Positions 15,790 through 25,380 are shown, numbered from the stretch's first letter. The stretch: 64,000 bases of DNA from Streptomyces calvus (GCF_006782915.1 NZ_VCNP01000043.1:186001-250000), one strand, 5' to 3'. The notes: generated by a model from the sequence alone, not told the origin. Numbers and translations: made by a program.

Positions 15790-16422
15790 ATGAGCGATAC
15801 CACCTCAGGAGGCGGCAAGGGCCGCACCTCGTCAGGGCCGCCCCCACGTGGCGGGCTTCGTTCTCGCCGAGCCGCCGGGGCGATCACGGTCGTGCGCGCT
15901 GTGTCCGTCGCCGTCGGGCTCGTCATCGCCTACTACCTGCTGCCCCTGGACGAGCGGCTCACGGCCGGTACAGCGGTGCTGCTGGTGTGCGGCCTGCTCG
16001 CGGTCCTCCTGGTGTTCTGCTGGGAAGTGCGGGCCATCGCACGTTCCCCTCATCCACGCCTGCGAGCCATCGAGGGCCTGGCCGCGACCCTGGTGCTCTT
16101 TCTGGTCCTCTTCGCCGGCTCCTACTACCTGCTGGAGCGCTCCGCGCCCGGCTCGTTCAGCGAGCCGCTGAACAGGACGGACGCGCTGTACTTCACCCTG
16201 ACCACTTTCGCCACCGTCGGCTTCGGCGACATCACGGCACGCTCCCAGACCGGGCGAGTGCTCACGATGGCCCAGATGACGGGAGGGCTGTTGCTGGTCG
16301 GTGTCGCCGCCCGGATCCTGGCGAGCGCGGTGCAGGCAGGACTGAACCGCCAGCGTCGAGGTGCGACGGCTCCGCCGCGTTCCGCAGCCGGGTCCGTGGA
16401 AGAACCGGAGGCCGGACCATGA
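15790..16422 (+). CDS. Two-helix potassium channel
   Basis: 210 aa. Two N-terminal membrane helices precede a pore module: outer helix TLVLFLVLFAGSYYLLE, pore helix DALYFTLTTFATV, selectivity filter TVGFGD, and inner helix MAQMTGGLLLVGVAARILA. The filter fits K+ selectivity (GFG variant). There is no RCK or cyclic-nucleotide domain. It overlaps the DUF2252 gene by ATGA. The pair is recurrent in actinobacterial stress islands, so co-function is inferred. Confidence 0.92.
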   Translation: MSDTTSGGGKGRTSSGPPPRGGLRSRRAAGAITVVRAVSVAVGLVIAYYLLPLDERLTAGTAVLLVCGLLAVLLVFCWEVRAIARSPHPRLRAIEGLAATLVLFLVLFAGSYYLLERSAPGSFSEPLNRTDALYFTLTTFATVGFGDITARSQTGRVLTMAQMTGGLLLVGVAARILASAVQAGLNRQRRGATAPPRSAAGSVEEPEAGP

Positions 16423-17828
16423 CGATACCCAGCGTCTTCACCGCCTTCCTGCCACCGGCCGAGCGAGCCGCATACGGCAGGAAGGCCCGTAAGCGGGCCT
16501 CGCGTTCGTGCCACGGCTGGTACGAGACGGGACAGCGACGAGGCGATCCGGTCGACCTGCTGGAACGCCAGTCCGGCGAGCGCGTCCCGGCCCTGGTGCC
16601 AATCCGCTACGGCCGCATGCTGGAGTCGCCGTTCCGCTTCTACCGCGGCGCGGCAGCGATCATGGCGGCGGACCTGGCGACCCTGCCCAGCAGCGGACTC
16701 CAGGTGCAACTGTGCGGGGACGCACACCCGCTGAACTTCCGGCTTCTGGCCTCACCGGAGCGCCGCCTGGTCTTCGACATCAACGACTTCGACGAGACGC
16801 TGCCAGGCCCCTTCGAATGGGATGTCAAACGCCTTGCGGCCGGGTTCGTGATCGCGGCCCGGTCGAACGGCTTCTCGCCCAAGGAACAGGACCGCACCGT
16901 ACGGGCCTGTGCGCGGGCCTACCGGCAGCGCATGCGGGAATTCGCCAGCATGCCGACCTTGGACATCTGGTACGCCCAGGACGACGCCGACCACGTACGG
17001 CAGCTGCTGGCGACGGAGGGTGCGGGGGAAGCGGAGCATCGGCTCAGGAACGCGGCTGTGAAGGCCCGTACACGCACCCACATGCGAGCGTTCGCGAAAC
17101 TCACTCGCGTCACGGCCGAAGGCCGGCGGCTCTCCCCCGACCCGCCGCTGATCACCCCACTCGCCGATCTGCTCACCGACCCGGCCGAAGCCGGCCGGGA
17201 GGAGGAACTGCGGTCCGTCGTGAAGGGCTACGCACGGTCCCTGCCGCCAGAGCGTCGGCACCTGCTGCGTCACTACCGGCTCGTGGACATGGCCCGCAAA
17301 GTGGTCGGCGTCGGCAGCGTCGGCACCCGCTGCTGGGTACTGCTCCTGCTCGGCAGGGACGACGACGACCCCCTGCTGCTCCAGGCCAAGGAAGCCTCGG
17401 AATCGGTGCTGGCGGCCCACACGGGCGGCGAACGCCACGCGAACCAGGGCTGCCGGGTCGTGACCGGCCAACGTCTGATCCAGACCACCAGCGACATCTT
17501 CCTCGGCTGGACGCACGTCACCGGCCTCGACGGGAAGGGCCGGGACTTCTACGTACGCCAACTGTGGGACTGGAAGGGCATCGCGCGAACGGAGACCATG
17601 GGGCCCGAACTGCTCTCCCGCTTCGCCCGGCTGTGTGGAACCTGCCTGGCCAGAGCCCACGCCCGCTCCGGCGACCCCATCGCGCTCGCGGCGTACCTGG
17701 GTGGCAGCGACCGCTTCGACCGTGCGCTCACCGAGTTCGCCCACGCCTATGCCGACCAGAACGAACGCGACCACGAAGCCCTGACGGCGGCCTGCCGCTC
17801 CGGCCGGATCACGGCCGCCCAGGTGTGA
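16419..17828 (+). CDS. DUF2252 protein (kinase-like fold)
   Basis: 469 aa, full length for DUF2252. Key blocks are RYGRMLESPFRFYRGAAAIM, CGDAHPLNFR (the aminoglycoside-phosphotransferase-like HxxxxN active loop), VFDINDFDETLPGPFEWD (metal-binding D) and LARAHARSGD. The fold resembles protein and aminoglycoside kinases, but substrates are unknown. The start overlaps the channel stop (ATGA). It could modify a small molecule or protein in an osmotic or K+ response; this is inference. Confidence 0.92.
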   Translation: MTIPSVFTAFLPPAERAAYGRKARKRASRSCHGWYETGQRRGDPVDLLERQSGERVPALVPIRYGRMLESPFRFYRGAAAIMAADLATLPSSGLQVQLCGDAHPLNFRLLASPERRLVFDINDFDETLPGPFEWDVKRLAAGFVIAARSNGFSPKEQDRTVRACARAYRQRMREFASMPTLDIWYAQDDADHVRQLLATEGAGEAEHRLRNAAVKARTRTHMRAFAKLTRVTAEGRRLSPDPPLITPLADLLTDPAEAGREEELRSVVKGYARSLPPERRHLLRHYRLVDMARKVVGVGSVGTRCWVLLLLGRDDDDPLLLQAKEASESVLAAHTGGERHANQGCRVVTGQRLIQTTSDIFLGWTHVTGLDGKGRDFYVRQLWDWKGIARTETMGPELLSRFARLCGTCLARAHARSGDPIALAAYLGGSDRFDRALTEFAHAYADQNERDHEALTAACRSGRITAAQV

Positions 17829-17876
17829 GGCCGGCCGTGGAACGACGAGCGGGCCGACCCACACCGTCCGGGGGCG

Positions 17877-18074
17877 TCATTCCGGTATCTGTCGCATCTC
17901 CATGACGTGCAGTCCCAATGACTGGCAGCGGGTGAGCAGCCCGTACAGGTGGGCCTCATCGATCACCGTGCCGAACAGGACGGTCTGGCCGGACATGACG
18001 ACGTGCTCCAGCTCCGGGAACGCGTTGGCCAGCGTCTCCGACAGGTGTCCCTCGATGCGGATCTCGTAGCGCAC
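17877..18074 (-). CDS. Small conserved hypothetical protein
   Basis: 65 aa with an alternating beta-alpha pattern (VRYEIRIEGHLSETLANAFP, then TVLFGTVIDEAHLYGLLTRC) that looks like a small ferredoxin-like or ACT-like domain. The GTG has GGAGGG about 8 nt upstream. In memory it recurs in Streptomyces near stress or membrane genes, without assigned function. It is convergent with the DUF2252 gene. Confidence 0.7.
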   Translation of the reverse strand: MRYEIRIEGHLSETLANAFPELEHVVMSGQTVLFGTVIDEAHLYGLLTRCQSLGLHVMEMRQIPE

Positions 18075-18215
18075 GAGCGGTCCCTCCACCGGACGGGGCT
18101 CGGGACACCGTCCGGGGCTCCGGGGCGGACGGTGTTCTGTGCGACGATCCTGCGCCTTCTCGCCCTCCGGCGCCCTCACCCGGTACAGGTGACTCTGGCG
18201 CAGGGCCCTTGCCCT

Positions 18216-18749
18216 TCAGTGCGTCACTGCGATCTTGACGACGACGATCGCCAGACCGAGCAGTACGTTGACCGTCGCCGTGGTGGCCATCAGCCGCAGT
18301 GGGGCGCCCGCGCGGTGTGCCGCGGCGACGGACCAGCCCACCTGTCCGGTGACGGCGACGGACAGCGCCAGCCACAGGGTGGCCTGGACGTCCAGCCCCA
18401 GCACGGGGCTGACGGCGATCGCCGCGGCCGGAGGCACGGCGGCCTTCACGATGGGCCACTCCTCGCGGCACACCCGCAGGATCACCCGCCGGTCCGGAGT
18501 GCGCCGCGCCAGACGCGCACCGAACAGCTCGGCGTGGACGTGGGCGATCCAGAACACCAGGCTGGTGAGCAACAGCAGCAGAACCAGTTCGGCGCGGGGG
18601 AACGATCCCAGGGTGCCGGCGCCGATCACGACGGAGGCCGCGAGCATGGAGCCGTAGACACCGCCGGTGTAGTCCGCGTGGGCCCGGTGCGCGGCCCGCC
18701 GCTCCCGCCGATCCGTGGATCGCCCTCTTCTGGTCTCGCCCGCGGTCAC
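18216..18749 (-). CDS. Integral membrane protein, unknown
   Basis: 177 aa. A basic N-terminus (ETRRGRSTDRRERRAAHRAH) is followed by four or five membrane helices (YGSMLAASVVIGAGTLGS, LVLLLLLTSLVFWIAHVHAE and others). AAGGAG stands 6 nt before the GTG, which decides the start. It lies directly after the MFS transporter gene, in the same direction, and may be co-transcribed. No recognised domain. Confidence 0.75.
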   Translation of the reverse strand: MTAGETRRGRSTDRRERRAAHRAHADYTGGVYGSMLAASVVIGAGTLGSFPRAELVLLLLLTSLVFWIAHVHAELFGARLARRTPDRRVILRVCREEWPIVKAAVPPAAAIAVSPVLGLDVQATLWLALSVAVTGQVGWSVAAAHRAGAPLRLMATTATVNVLLGLAIVVVKIAVTH

Positions 18750-18765
18750 CTGTGTCTCCTTCGAG

Positions 18766-20409
18766 TCAGCCCGTCGGCCCGGACGGTCCGGCTGTCCGGC
18801 TTCCGGCACCGGGTTCGGGTTCGGGTTCGGACGGGCGGCCTGTCCGGGCGGTCGGAAGGCGTGCGGTGACCAGGAAGCTCGCGAGCGCGACGCCGCCCGT
18901 GGCCAGGATCGCCGCCTTCAGCCCGTCCAACTGGGCGGAAGCGTAGGAGTCCGTCACGGCGTCGACTTCGGACGGCGGCAGCCCGGCTTCCTCGGCCGCG
19001 GAACGCACCTGCTCGGTCGGGACGAAGGTGATGCCGGCTTCCAGACGGACCCCGACCTCGTCCCGGGCGGCCGGGGACAGCCGGGGGTCGTCCGCGACCT
19101 GGGTGGTGAAGGCGCCTGCCAGCGCGCCGACCAGGATGGAGCCGATGAGCGCGGTGCCCAGCGACGAGCCCAGATTCTGGGCCGTGAACTGCAGCCCTCC
19201 AGCCTCGCTGCGCTCGTCCTCACCGACACCGGACTGCACGACGTTGCCGAGCTGCGAGGCGAGCAGACCGACGCCCACCCCGAGCACGGCCATCGCCCCA
19301 GCGAACTGGGCGTCGTCGATGACCGGGTCGATCGTGGCGAGCAGCCACACGACGGCCGCCGCCAGAATCGCCAGGGCCAGCCGCACCACCCGGCGCGGTC
19401 CCATCCTGTGCCCCAGCGCGGACCCGCACAGGGAGGTCACCAGCATGGTGGCCGACACCGGCAGCAGGCGCAGCCCAGTCTGGAAGGCGTTGAAGCCCTG
19501 CACCACCTGGAGGTAGAGCGGGATGGCGAAGAACAGGCCGAGGAGGATGAGGTTCTGGCTGAGCAGGGTCGTCAGGCAGGCCCGCAGTACGGGCCTGCCC
19601 AGCAGGGACAGGTGTACCAGAGGGTCGGTGCCCCGGGCCTCTCGCCGCCGTTCCCAGAACCGGAACAGGGCCAGCACGGCGATTCCGGCACCGATGACGA
19701 ACAGGGTGGGGGAGAAGCCCAGGACGGTGAAAGGTGGGTTGCGGGGGTCGACCCAGCCCCAGGTGCTGCTTTGCAGCACCCCGAGTACGCCCAGTCCCAG
19801 CCCGACGGCGGAGAGCGCCGCGCCGACCCCGTCCAGCCGGGGGCGCTTCGAGGCCGGTATGGGCGTCGCGATCACCCGCCGGCACAGCAGCACGGCCACC
19901 ACGACGAGTACCTCACCGGCGAAGACCAGCCGCCAGGTGAGGTAGGTCGTCATCCAGCCGCCCAGCAGTGGGCCGACTGCGATCCCGGCGCCGGCGAGCC
20001 CTCCGACGACCGCGTAGGCGATGGCGCGGTCCCGTCCGCGGTACGACTCCGCGACCAGGGCGGCCATGGCCGGCAGCACCATAGCCGCCCCGAGCCCCTC
20101 GATGACGGACCAGCCCAGCGTGAGCACCCACAGGCTGGGTGCCGCGGCGGTCACGGCCGACCCGACCCCGTAGACGGCCAGTCCCGTCAGGAACATGCGC
20201 CGCCGTCCCAGGATGTCCCCGAAGCGGCCGCCGATGAGCATGAAAGCGGCCATGACCAGCGCGTACAGGGTGATGACGGCTTGGATGGCGGTGACCTCCG
20301 TGTCGAAGTCCTCGACCAACTGGCTGATCGACACGTTCATCACGGACGTGTCCAGAACCATCAGGAACTGGGCCGTACCGAGGACTGCCAGGGCCCGCCA
20401 GTGCTTCAC
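18766..20409 (-). CDS. MFS drug/proton antiporter, DHA2 (14-helix) type
   Basis: 547 aa. Motif D1/A pattern in the first half (FLMVLDTSVMNVSISQL, then GGRFGDILGRRRMF) and motif C (GLAGAGIAVGPLLGGWM) indicate the EmrB/QacA exporter branch. The C-terminal extension contains an acidic EPEPEPG tail. It pumps amphipathic drugs or metabolites across the inner membrane. The MalT-type LuxR gene lies just upstream in the same direction and may regulate it. Confidence 0.93.
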   Translation of the reverse strand: MKHWRALAVLGTAQFLMVLDTSVMNVSISQLVEDFDTEVTAIQAVITLYALVMAAFMLIGGRFGDILGRRRMFLTGLAVYGVGSAVTAAAPSLWVLTLGWSVIEGLGAAMVLPAMAALVAESYRGRDRAIAYAVVGGLAGAGIAVGPLLGGWMTTYLTWRLVFAGEVLVVVAVLLCRRVIATPIPASKRPRLDGVGAALSAVGLGLGVLGVLQSSTWGWVDPRNPPFTVLGFSPTLFVIGAGIAVLALFRFWERRREARGTDPLVHLSLLGRPVLRACLTTLLSQNLILLGLFFAIPLYLQVVQGFNAFQTGLRLLPVSATMLVTSLCGSALGHRMGPRRVVRLALAILAAAVVWLLATIDPVIDDAQFAGAMAVLGVGVGLLASQLGNVVQSGVGEDERSEAGGLQFTAQNLGSSLGTALIGSILVGALAGAFTTQVADDPRLSPAARDEVGVRLEAGITFVPTEQVRSAAEEAGLPPSEVDAVTDSYASAQLDGLKAAILATGGVALASFLVTARLPTARTGRPSEPEPEPGAGSRTAGPSGPTG

Positions 20410-20506
20410 GTCGTCTCACCTCGCCGGGTCGACCGGTGCGCTGCGGCACGTTCCTCCCATCCCACCTCTGCGGCGGCGCCGCGTGCCTCACCCCTCGCGG
20501 GGGAGG

Positions 20507-23218
20507 TCACAGGAGGCCGAGGTCGCGCGCCCGGCGTACGGCGTCGCTGCGCCGGTTCACCGCCAGCTTCCGGTAGGCGCTCTTGAGATGGGTCTTCACC
20601 GTGTTGACCGACACGTAGAGGTCGGCGGCGATCTCCTCCGCGGACATCATGCGGGCCAGCCGTTGCAGCACGTCACGTTCGCGTCCGCTCAGTTCCACCG
20701 GCACCAGGAGCGCGGGGTCGGCTACGGGCTGCACCGGCTCGCCGTGCGTTTGTCGTCGGCCGGACGGGAGCCAGCCCTCGGCGAGCTCGTGCAGCGGGGC
20801 TGCGGCCAACAGCGGCTCGATCCAGCCTCCTGCCTGGAGGAAAGGACGCCGCAGTCGCTCGCGCCGTGCGTCGAGAAGTGCACGTGCGACGAGCCGGCGG
20901 GCGGTGATCGTGTCTCCCGACTCCTGCGCCACCCGGGCCCGCACCAGCGCCGCCCCCACGCTCACCGCGGGGCCGGTGCGTCCCTCGGAGCGAACGGCGT
21001 CGAGCAGTTCTGCCGCCGCGCGGGGACGCCCCGCGGCGACCTGGATCCCCGCTGCTTCGACGGCGCACACCGGTTGGTCGCCACCGACGCCTTGGAGAAG
21101 GCGCACGGCTTCGTCCGGCCGCCCGTCGGTGAGGCAGGCGGCAGAGCGGACGACTGCGGCTTGACTCTCCGCCCAAGGCGACGCCACCGCCGTGGACACG
21201 GTCGGCTCCACAGCCTCGGCGGCGGCGTCCGTTTCACCGTCGTCGAGCAGAAGGCGTGAGACGGTCATGGCCCGACCCGCCGTCGGTACCGGGTCGTGCT
21301 CCCGCGCCGGAAGCCGTGCCGTCTCCTCGAGCAGGACCCGGGCCAGGCCCAGTTCCTGTCGGTCCACGGCCACCGCGGCCAGGACCAGCCGGCCCAGGCC
21401 CGCACCGGGGGGCCGGGGCAGCCCCGCCCGCTCCGCCTCGGCCACCGCGGCCAGAGCCCTGCGTTCCGCCCGGCCGAGCCAACCGTTCAGATAGTCGAGC
21501 AGGGCCAGGTGCCCCATCGACTCCACTCGGGGCAGGACGGTGGCGGATCCGCCCGGGGCACCGGCCGCACGGCGCAGCACGGCGCGTGCGTCGTCGAAGC
21601 GTCCCTCCCACAGGCGGGCCGAACCCACGTGTGTCATCAGCAGGGCGGTCAGTTCCGGATGCTCGTCCAGCAGGTGGTCAGGCAGGTCCCGGCGCAGTTC
21701 CTCGGCCGTCGCGGCGGCCTGCTCGGCCCGCGGAGTGCAGCCGGTGAGCCGGGCGGCGAGTGCCTCGAGCAGGGTGCAGCTCAGCCGGGCTGCCACCGGG
21801 CCGGGAGAGTCATCGGTCTCGGAGAGCTGTTCCCGGGCCCGCCGCAGCCGGTCCAGACCGTGGTCGAGGTCGCATCGGGCAAGTGCGCCGGCCGCCCGCA
21901 CGAGGTCGCTCGCCGGGCTCCCCGCTTCGGGCCCCATGCCGGCGAAGAGCTGGGCCAGAGCGTCCGAGTGCAGGCCGGTGAAAAGCTGCCCGATCGCGAG
22001 GTCGTCGACGAGCGCGCCGGCGGCCAGGTCGAAGTCGCCGCCCGCGGCCCCGTGGGCGAGCGTCTCCGGGAGGAAACCGGAACGGCGCAGCCATCGCGCG
22101 GCTCGCAGGTGCAGCTCCGCTTCCGCACCGGGCAGGCGTTCACGCAGGTGAGCCCGGAGGATCTCTCGGAACAGCGGGTGCAGTCGGTACCAGGAGTGCC
22201 CCAGCCGCTCGATGAACGCGTTCTCCCGGTGCAGCCCGGCGAGGAGGCGTTCGGCGTCGGCCCGCAGCGTCAGGGCGTCGGCCAGGTCCGGGCAGAACCG
22301 GTCCAGGACGCTCACCCGCAACAGCAGATCCTGCGTCTCCTCCGTCCTCCCCTTGAGAACCTCCGCCAGCAGGAAGTCCGCGACCGTGCTGTGGTCCGCC
22401 TCGAACTCCTTCAGATACCGCTCGGGGTCAGTGCTCTCCCGGGCCGCGAGGGCGGACAGCCGCAGCCCGGCGGCCCAGCCCCGGGTGCGGTCCACCAGGG
22501 CGGACGCGGCGGGCTCGGGAAGGTGCAGCCCGTGCAGTCGCAGCAGCGCACCGGCCTCCTCCGGGGTGAAGGACAACTCGGCGCCGCGGATCTCGGTCAG
22601 CTCGTCGGCGGCGCGGAAGCGGTGCAGCGGGAGCAGTGGCTCGGTGCGGGTGACAAGCACGAGGCGCAGTCCCTGCCCGGAGTGGCGAAGGACGAACTCC
22701 AGCTGCTCCGCAACCTCAGGAACGGCCACCCGGTCGTACTCGTCCAGCACGAGGACCACGGGGCCGTCACGGGCGTTCAGTTCGGCGGCGAGCGATGCCA
22801 GCAGACTGCGTCCCACGCCACTCGAGTCCGCCGGCGCCCCGGCAGCGTCAGCTGCCCGCGCCCCGGCAGCGTCAGCTGCCCGCGCCCCGCACACGCGCAG
22901 GGACTCGAAGACGTAGGCCCAGAAGACCCCGGGCCGATGGTCTCCGGCCTCTACGGTCAGCCAGGCGACCGGCAGCCGCAGCCCCGCGGCCCAGTCGGCC
23001 GTCAGGAGCGTCTTGCCGGCGCCGGCCGACCCGTTGACCAGCGTCAGCGGTGTGCTCAGGGCCTGATCCAGATGCGAGACGAGCCGCTGCCGCCGCAAGA
23101 AGGTGGCAGGCCGAGAGGGAAGCGCGAACCGTGTGCGCAGGTACGGATCACCTGACGGGTCGGTGCCCGCGTCGGTCGGTGCCCTAGCCCTGCCGTAGGG
23201 CGTGCTCACACTCCTCAC
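20507..23218 (-). CDS. Large ATP-binding LuxR-family regulator (LAL/MalT type)
   Basis: About 903 aa. An N-terminal AAA/NB-ARC-like ATPase has Walker A GSAGAGKT and Walker B VVLVLDEYD. A long TPR-like helical middle follows, then a C-terminal LuxR HTH (LSGRERDVLQRLARMMSAEE, VSVNTVKTHLKSAYRKL). MalT-type proteins are activated by a small ligand plus ATP. The GTG overlaps the upstream amidotransferase stop (GTGA); a GTG three codons later is the alternative. A duplicated ARAADAAG peptide between the Walker motifs comes from a 24-bp DNA repeat. Confidence 0.92.
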   Translation of the reverse strand: MRSVSTPYGRARAPTDAGTDPSGDPYLRTRFALPSRPATFLRRQRLVSHLDQALSTPLTLVNGSAGAGKTLLTADWAAGLRLPVAWLTVEAGDHRPGVFWAYVFESLRVCGARAADAAGARAADAAGAPADSSGVGRSLLASLAAELNARDGPVVLVLDEYDRVAVPEVAEQLEFVLRHSGQGLRLVLVTRTEPLLPLHRFRAADELTEIRGAELSFTPEEAGALLRLHGLHLPEPAASALVDRTRGWAAGLRLSALAARESTDPERYLKEFEADHSTVADFLLAEVLKGRTEETQDLLLRVSVLDRFCPDLADALTLRADAERLLAGLHRENAFIERLGHSWYRLHPLFREILRAHLRERLPGAEAELHLRAARWLRRSGFLPETLAHGAAGGDFDLAAGALVDDLAIGQLFTGLHSDALAQLFAGMGPEAGSPASDLVRAAGALARCDLDHGLDRLRRAREQLSETDDSPGPVAARLSCTLLEALAARLTGCTPRAEQAAATAEELRRDLPDHLLDEHPELTALLMTHVGSARLWEGRFDDARAVLRRAAGAPGGSATVLPRVESMGHLALLDYLNGWLGRAERRALAAVAEAERAGLPRPPGAGLGRLVLAAVAVDRQELGLARVLLEETARLPAREHDPVPTAGRAMTVSRLLLDDGETDAAAEAVEPTVSTAVASPWAESQAAVVRSAACLTDGRPDEAVRLLQGVGGDQPVCAVEAAGIQVAAGRPRAAAELLDAVRSEGRTGPAVSVGAALVRARVAQESGDTITARRLVARALLDARRERLRRPFLQAGGWIEPLLAAAPLHELAEGWLPSGRRQTHGEPVQPVADPALLVPVELSGRERDVLQRLARMMSAEEIAADLYVSVNTVKTHLKSAYRKLAVNRRSDAVRRARDLGLL

Positions 23219-24075
23219 CCCCGCGCGCCTGTCCCTTCGGGGTACTCGGGCCTGAAGCGGTGGAGCACGCCCCCGCCCGGCTGGACGACGCCGTAGCTGC
23301 TCTCGGGCACTTCGTTCCACGCCCCCGGCAGGTCACCCAGGGGCTCCGACACGACGAGACGGGTCTCGTCGGACAGCTCCCGCAGGAACGACACGTCCGG
23401 GTGGAGCGCGCGCAGGGCGTCCACCTTCGTGCTGACGTACAACGATCGCGAACGGCCTTCACTGGAATAACGGAAGGCCCACACGCGCTCGCCGTCGGTC
23501 ACCGCGACGGTCATCTGCAGGGGGTGACGGGTGCCGTGCGACTGAGCGGTCGTCTCGACAAAACCCGCCATCCGCGCCACCGCACCGGGCGGGTCCTCGG
23601 GCAGACCGAAGGTCAGGGCGAGGAAGAACATCACCTCGGAGTCAGTGGAGCCCTCGATGTCGGCGTACAAGGCCGGATCGACGGCCAGGGCAAGATCACG
23701 TCGGACCCGGCGGAACTCACTGATCATCCCGTTGTGCATCCACATCCACCGACCGCTCCGGAAGGGATGGCAGTTGCTCTGCTGCACCGCCGACCCCGTC
23801 GATGCCCTGATGTGCCCGAAGAACAGCCCCGAGCGCGTGTGGTGGGCGACTTCCTGCAGGTTGCGGTCGTTCCAGGCCGGGCCCACGTCCCGCAGGACCG
23901 CCGGATCGGCCATTTCCGTGTCCTGCGGGTACCAGCCGATACCGAAGCCGTCTCCATTGGTCGTCTCTACACCCATACGGGAGTGCAGGCTCTGGTCGAT
24001 CAGGGAGTGCTCCGGCTGGAACAGAACCTGGCTGAGGAGGACGGGTGTACCCGAGTAGGCGATCCAGCGGCACAT
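23215..24075 (-). CDS. Class II glutamine amidotransferase (EgtC/YafJ-like)
   Basis: 286 aa. The mature N-terminus is MCRWIAYSG, so Cys2 is the N-terminal nucleophile. The conserved blocks are NGDGFGIGWY, FGHIRAST, CHPFRSGRWMWMHNGMIS and STDSEVMFF. This is the stand-alone glutaminase/hydrolase fold seen in EgtC and YafJ. No ergothioneine genes are nearby, so the substrate is open. AAGGAG before the ATG sets the start, and the downstream LuxR gene overlaps its stop, implying a coupled pair. Confidence 0.92.
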   Translation of the reverse strand: MCRWIAYSGTPVLLSQVLFQPEHSLIDQSLHSRMGVETTNGDGFGIGWYPQDTEMADPAVLRDVGPAWNDRNLQEVAHHTRSGLFFGHIRASTGSAVQQSNCHPFRSGRWMWMHNGMISEFRRVRRDLALAVDPALYADIEGSTDSEVMFFLALTFGLPEDPPGAVARMAGFVETTAQSHGTRHPLQMTVAVTDGERVWAFRYSSEGRSRSLYVSTKVDALRALHPDVSFLRELSDETRLVVSEPLGDLPGAWNEVPESSYGVVQPGGGVLHRFRPEYPEGTGARG

Positions 24076-24420
24076 CGGGACGCTCCTTCCGGCGGCTGCG
24101 AAGGTGCCACCACGGAGACCAGCCACGGCATACCCCGCAGTCCTGGCGCACGGCAAGCGTCATTCCGCAGCTGCTACCAGTGTCGCTCCCGGTAGCCATC
24201 AGGGCATGTGGACGGGCAGTCCTGCCCAGGACCCTTCAACAGAACAGATAGAGACGTCGGCTACCGATGTGCCATCGACGCATCAACCGGAAGCCACGTT
24301 CAGGGCCGTCCCCAGGCGACACGCTTGACGCTCCGCCTCATGCGCCCGGGCGTCGGCGTCCTGTCATTCGTGCAGCGATTGGCGGCGGTGGGGCACTGAC
24401 CTGGGGCTTCTCGGTGAAAC
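24076..24420. other. Intergenic, no gene seen
   Basis: Upstream region of the amidotransferase. No frame with consistent codon bias is present on either strand. It presumably carries the promoter of the amidotransferase-LuxR operon. Confidence 0.4.
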
Positions 24421-24425
24421 GTGCG

Positions 24426-24502
24426 TTGACCTGCGGAAACCCTTCTTGGTAGTTCTCATGGGTCAACGCCGTTTCCCGGGCTCATGTGCCCTGGATGTGC
24501 CC
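24426..24502. other. Second copy of the att-flanking (arm-like) sequence
   Basis: Carries TTGACCTGCGGAAA (14 bp, identical to the left island end), then AGTTCTCA, then two ATGTGCC motifs, in the same order and similar spacing as near 11.22-11.31 kb. The tRNA-derived core is absent here. It may be the old left end of an inner element. Confidence 0.5.
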
Positions 24503-24675
24503 TCCGGAGACGTGGCTGGGGAGGCGCGTTCAGGCCCAGCTTTCGCGCCTAGGTGTGCTGTCCCGGGACGTTGGTGACACGCGTGCTGGGTGCTTGAACA
24601 GGTGAGGGCAGTGATGCGGAGAAGGATCCCAGTCGGGCAGTGTCCGCGAGGCGTCTTGAGCTGTTTGGCAGGTGT

Positions 24676-24693
24676 ACCCGTACTCATACGGGT
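24676..24693. promoter_or_regulatory. Inverted repeat upstream of hypothetical gene
   Basis: ACCCGTA-CTCA-TACGGGT, a 7-bp perfect symmetric element about 60 bp before the next gene on the + strand. A candidate operator in a region otherwise without features. Confidence 0.4.
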
Positions 24694-24750
24694 TGGATGA
24701 ACGCGGGGCCGCTGCATGCGGTCGAATCCCAGTGAGGCAGGGTGGGGGCC

Positions 24751-25380
24751 ATGGTGACCTTGGCGAGTTCCCTGACGGGCGGTTCTGTGCGGGAGGCTTC
24801 TCGCGCCTTGCTGGAGCCGGGCGGGCAGGCCCGAACTGTCTCTGTCTTCGGGACCGAGGCGCTGTGCTTCTACCGTCTGAACGAGGGCGAGCATGCGCGG
24901 CGCGAGGAAGTCTCCGCCGCCAGGGTGGATAAGCTGCCCGACCTTGAGTGCCTGCTGACACTCCCGGTGGACGTTCCTGTTCCGCTGCAATCGCTGGACT
25001 CGCCGGCGCGGCGGGCGGTGCGAGGGCTGCCGTCGGGAGCGGTGGAGCGAGACCGGAAGACGGTCACCCGACGTGCCGTGCGGCCCCTGCAGGTGGATCT
25101 TGCTGTGGTTCGCGCTTCCGGGTGGCGCCTGGGCCTTGAGCGAGCGGGCCAATTTGCTCCCTTCTGCCGCCGGGCCATGCTGTTGGACCGTCTTCCAGCC
25201 CGACTGGATGAGGTCCTCGTCGAGGCCGACTTCTACGGCATCGGCGTGTTCGTCGCCTCCGGAAACGAGGTCGAGCTGGTACTGGAGCCGGAGGACTACA
25301 GGCCGCCCCGGCACACCGCTGCGGCCTGGTGGTTCGTCGAGGATGTATATCAGCGCCTACGCTCGGCGGCGGCTGTCTGA
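24751..25380 (+). CDS. Hypothetical island protein
   Basis: 209 aa from the ATG; a GTG three codons upstream is also possible. I do not recognise it. The sequence is soluble, with a basic middle (VERDRKTVTRRAVRPLQVDL) and a C-terminal part rich in aromatic residues (HTAAAWWFVEDVYQRL). Codon bias supports a real gene. Its 3' end overlaps the end of the convergent neighbour by 31 bp, which is unusual and may mean that one of the two ends is eroded. Confidence 0.55.
   Translation: MVTLASSLTGGSVREASRALLEPGGQARTVSVFGTEALCFYRLNEGEHARREEVSAARVDKLPDLECLLTLPVDVPVPLQSLDSPARRAVRGLPSGAVERDRKTVTRRAVRPLQVDLAVVRASGWRLGLERAGQFAPFCRRAMLLDRLPARLDEVLVEADFYGIGVFVASGNEVELVLEPEDYRPPRHTAAAWWFVEDVYQRLRSAAAV

Noticed and set aside
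23215..24075. egtC of the ergothioneine pathway
   Set aside because: None of the other egt genes is adjacent; only the general amidotransferase fold is supported.
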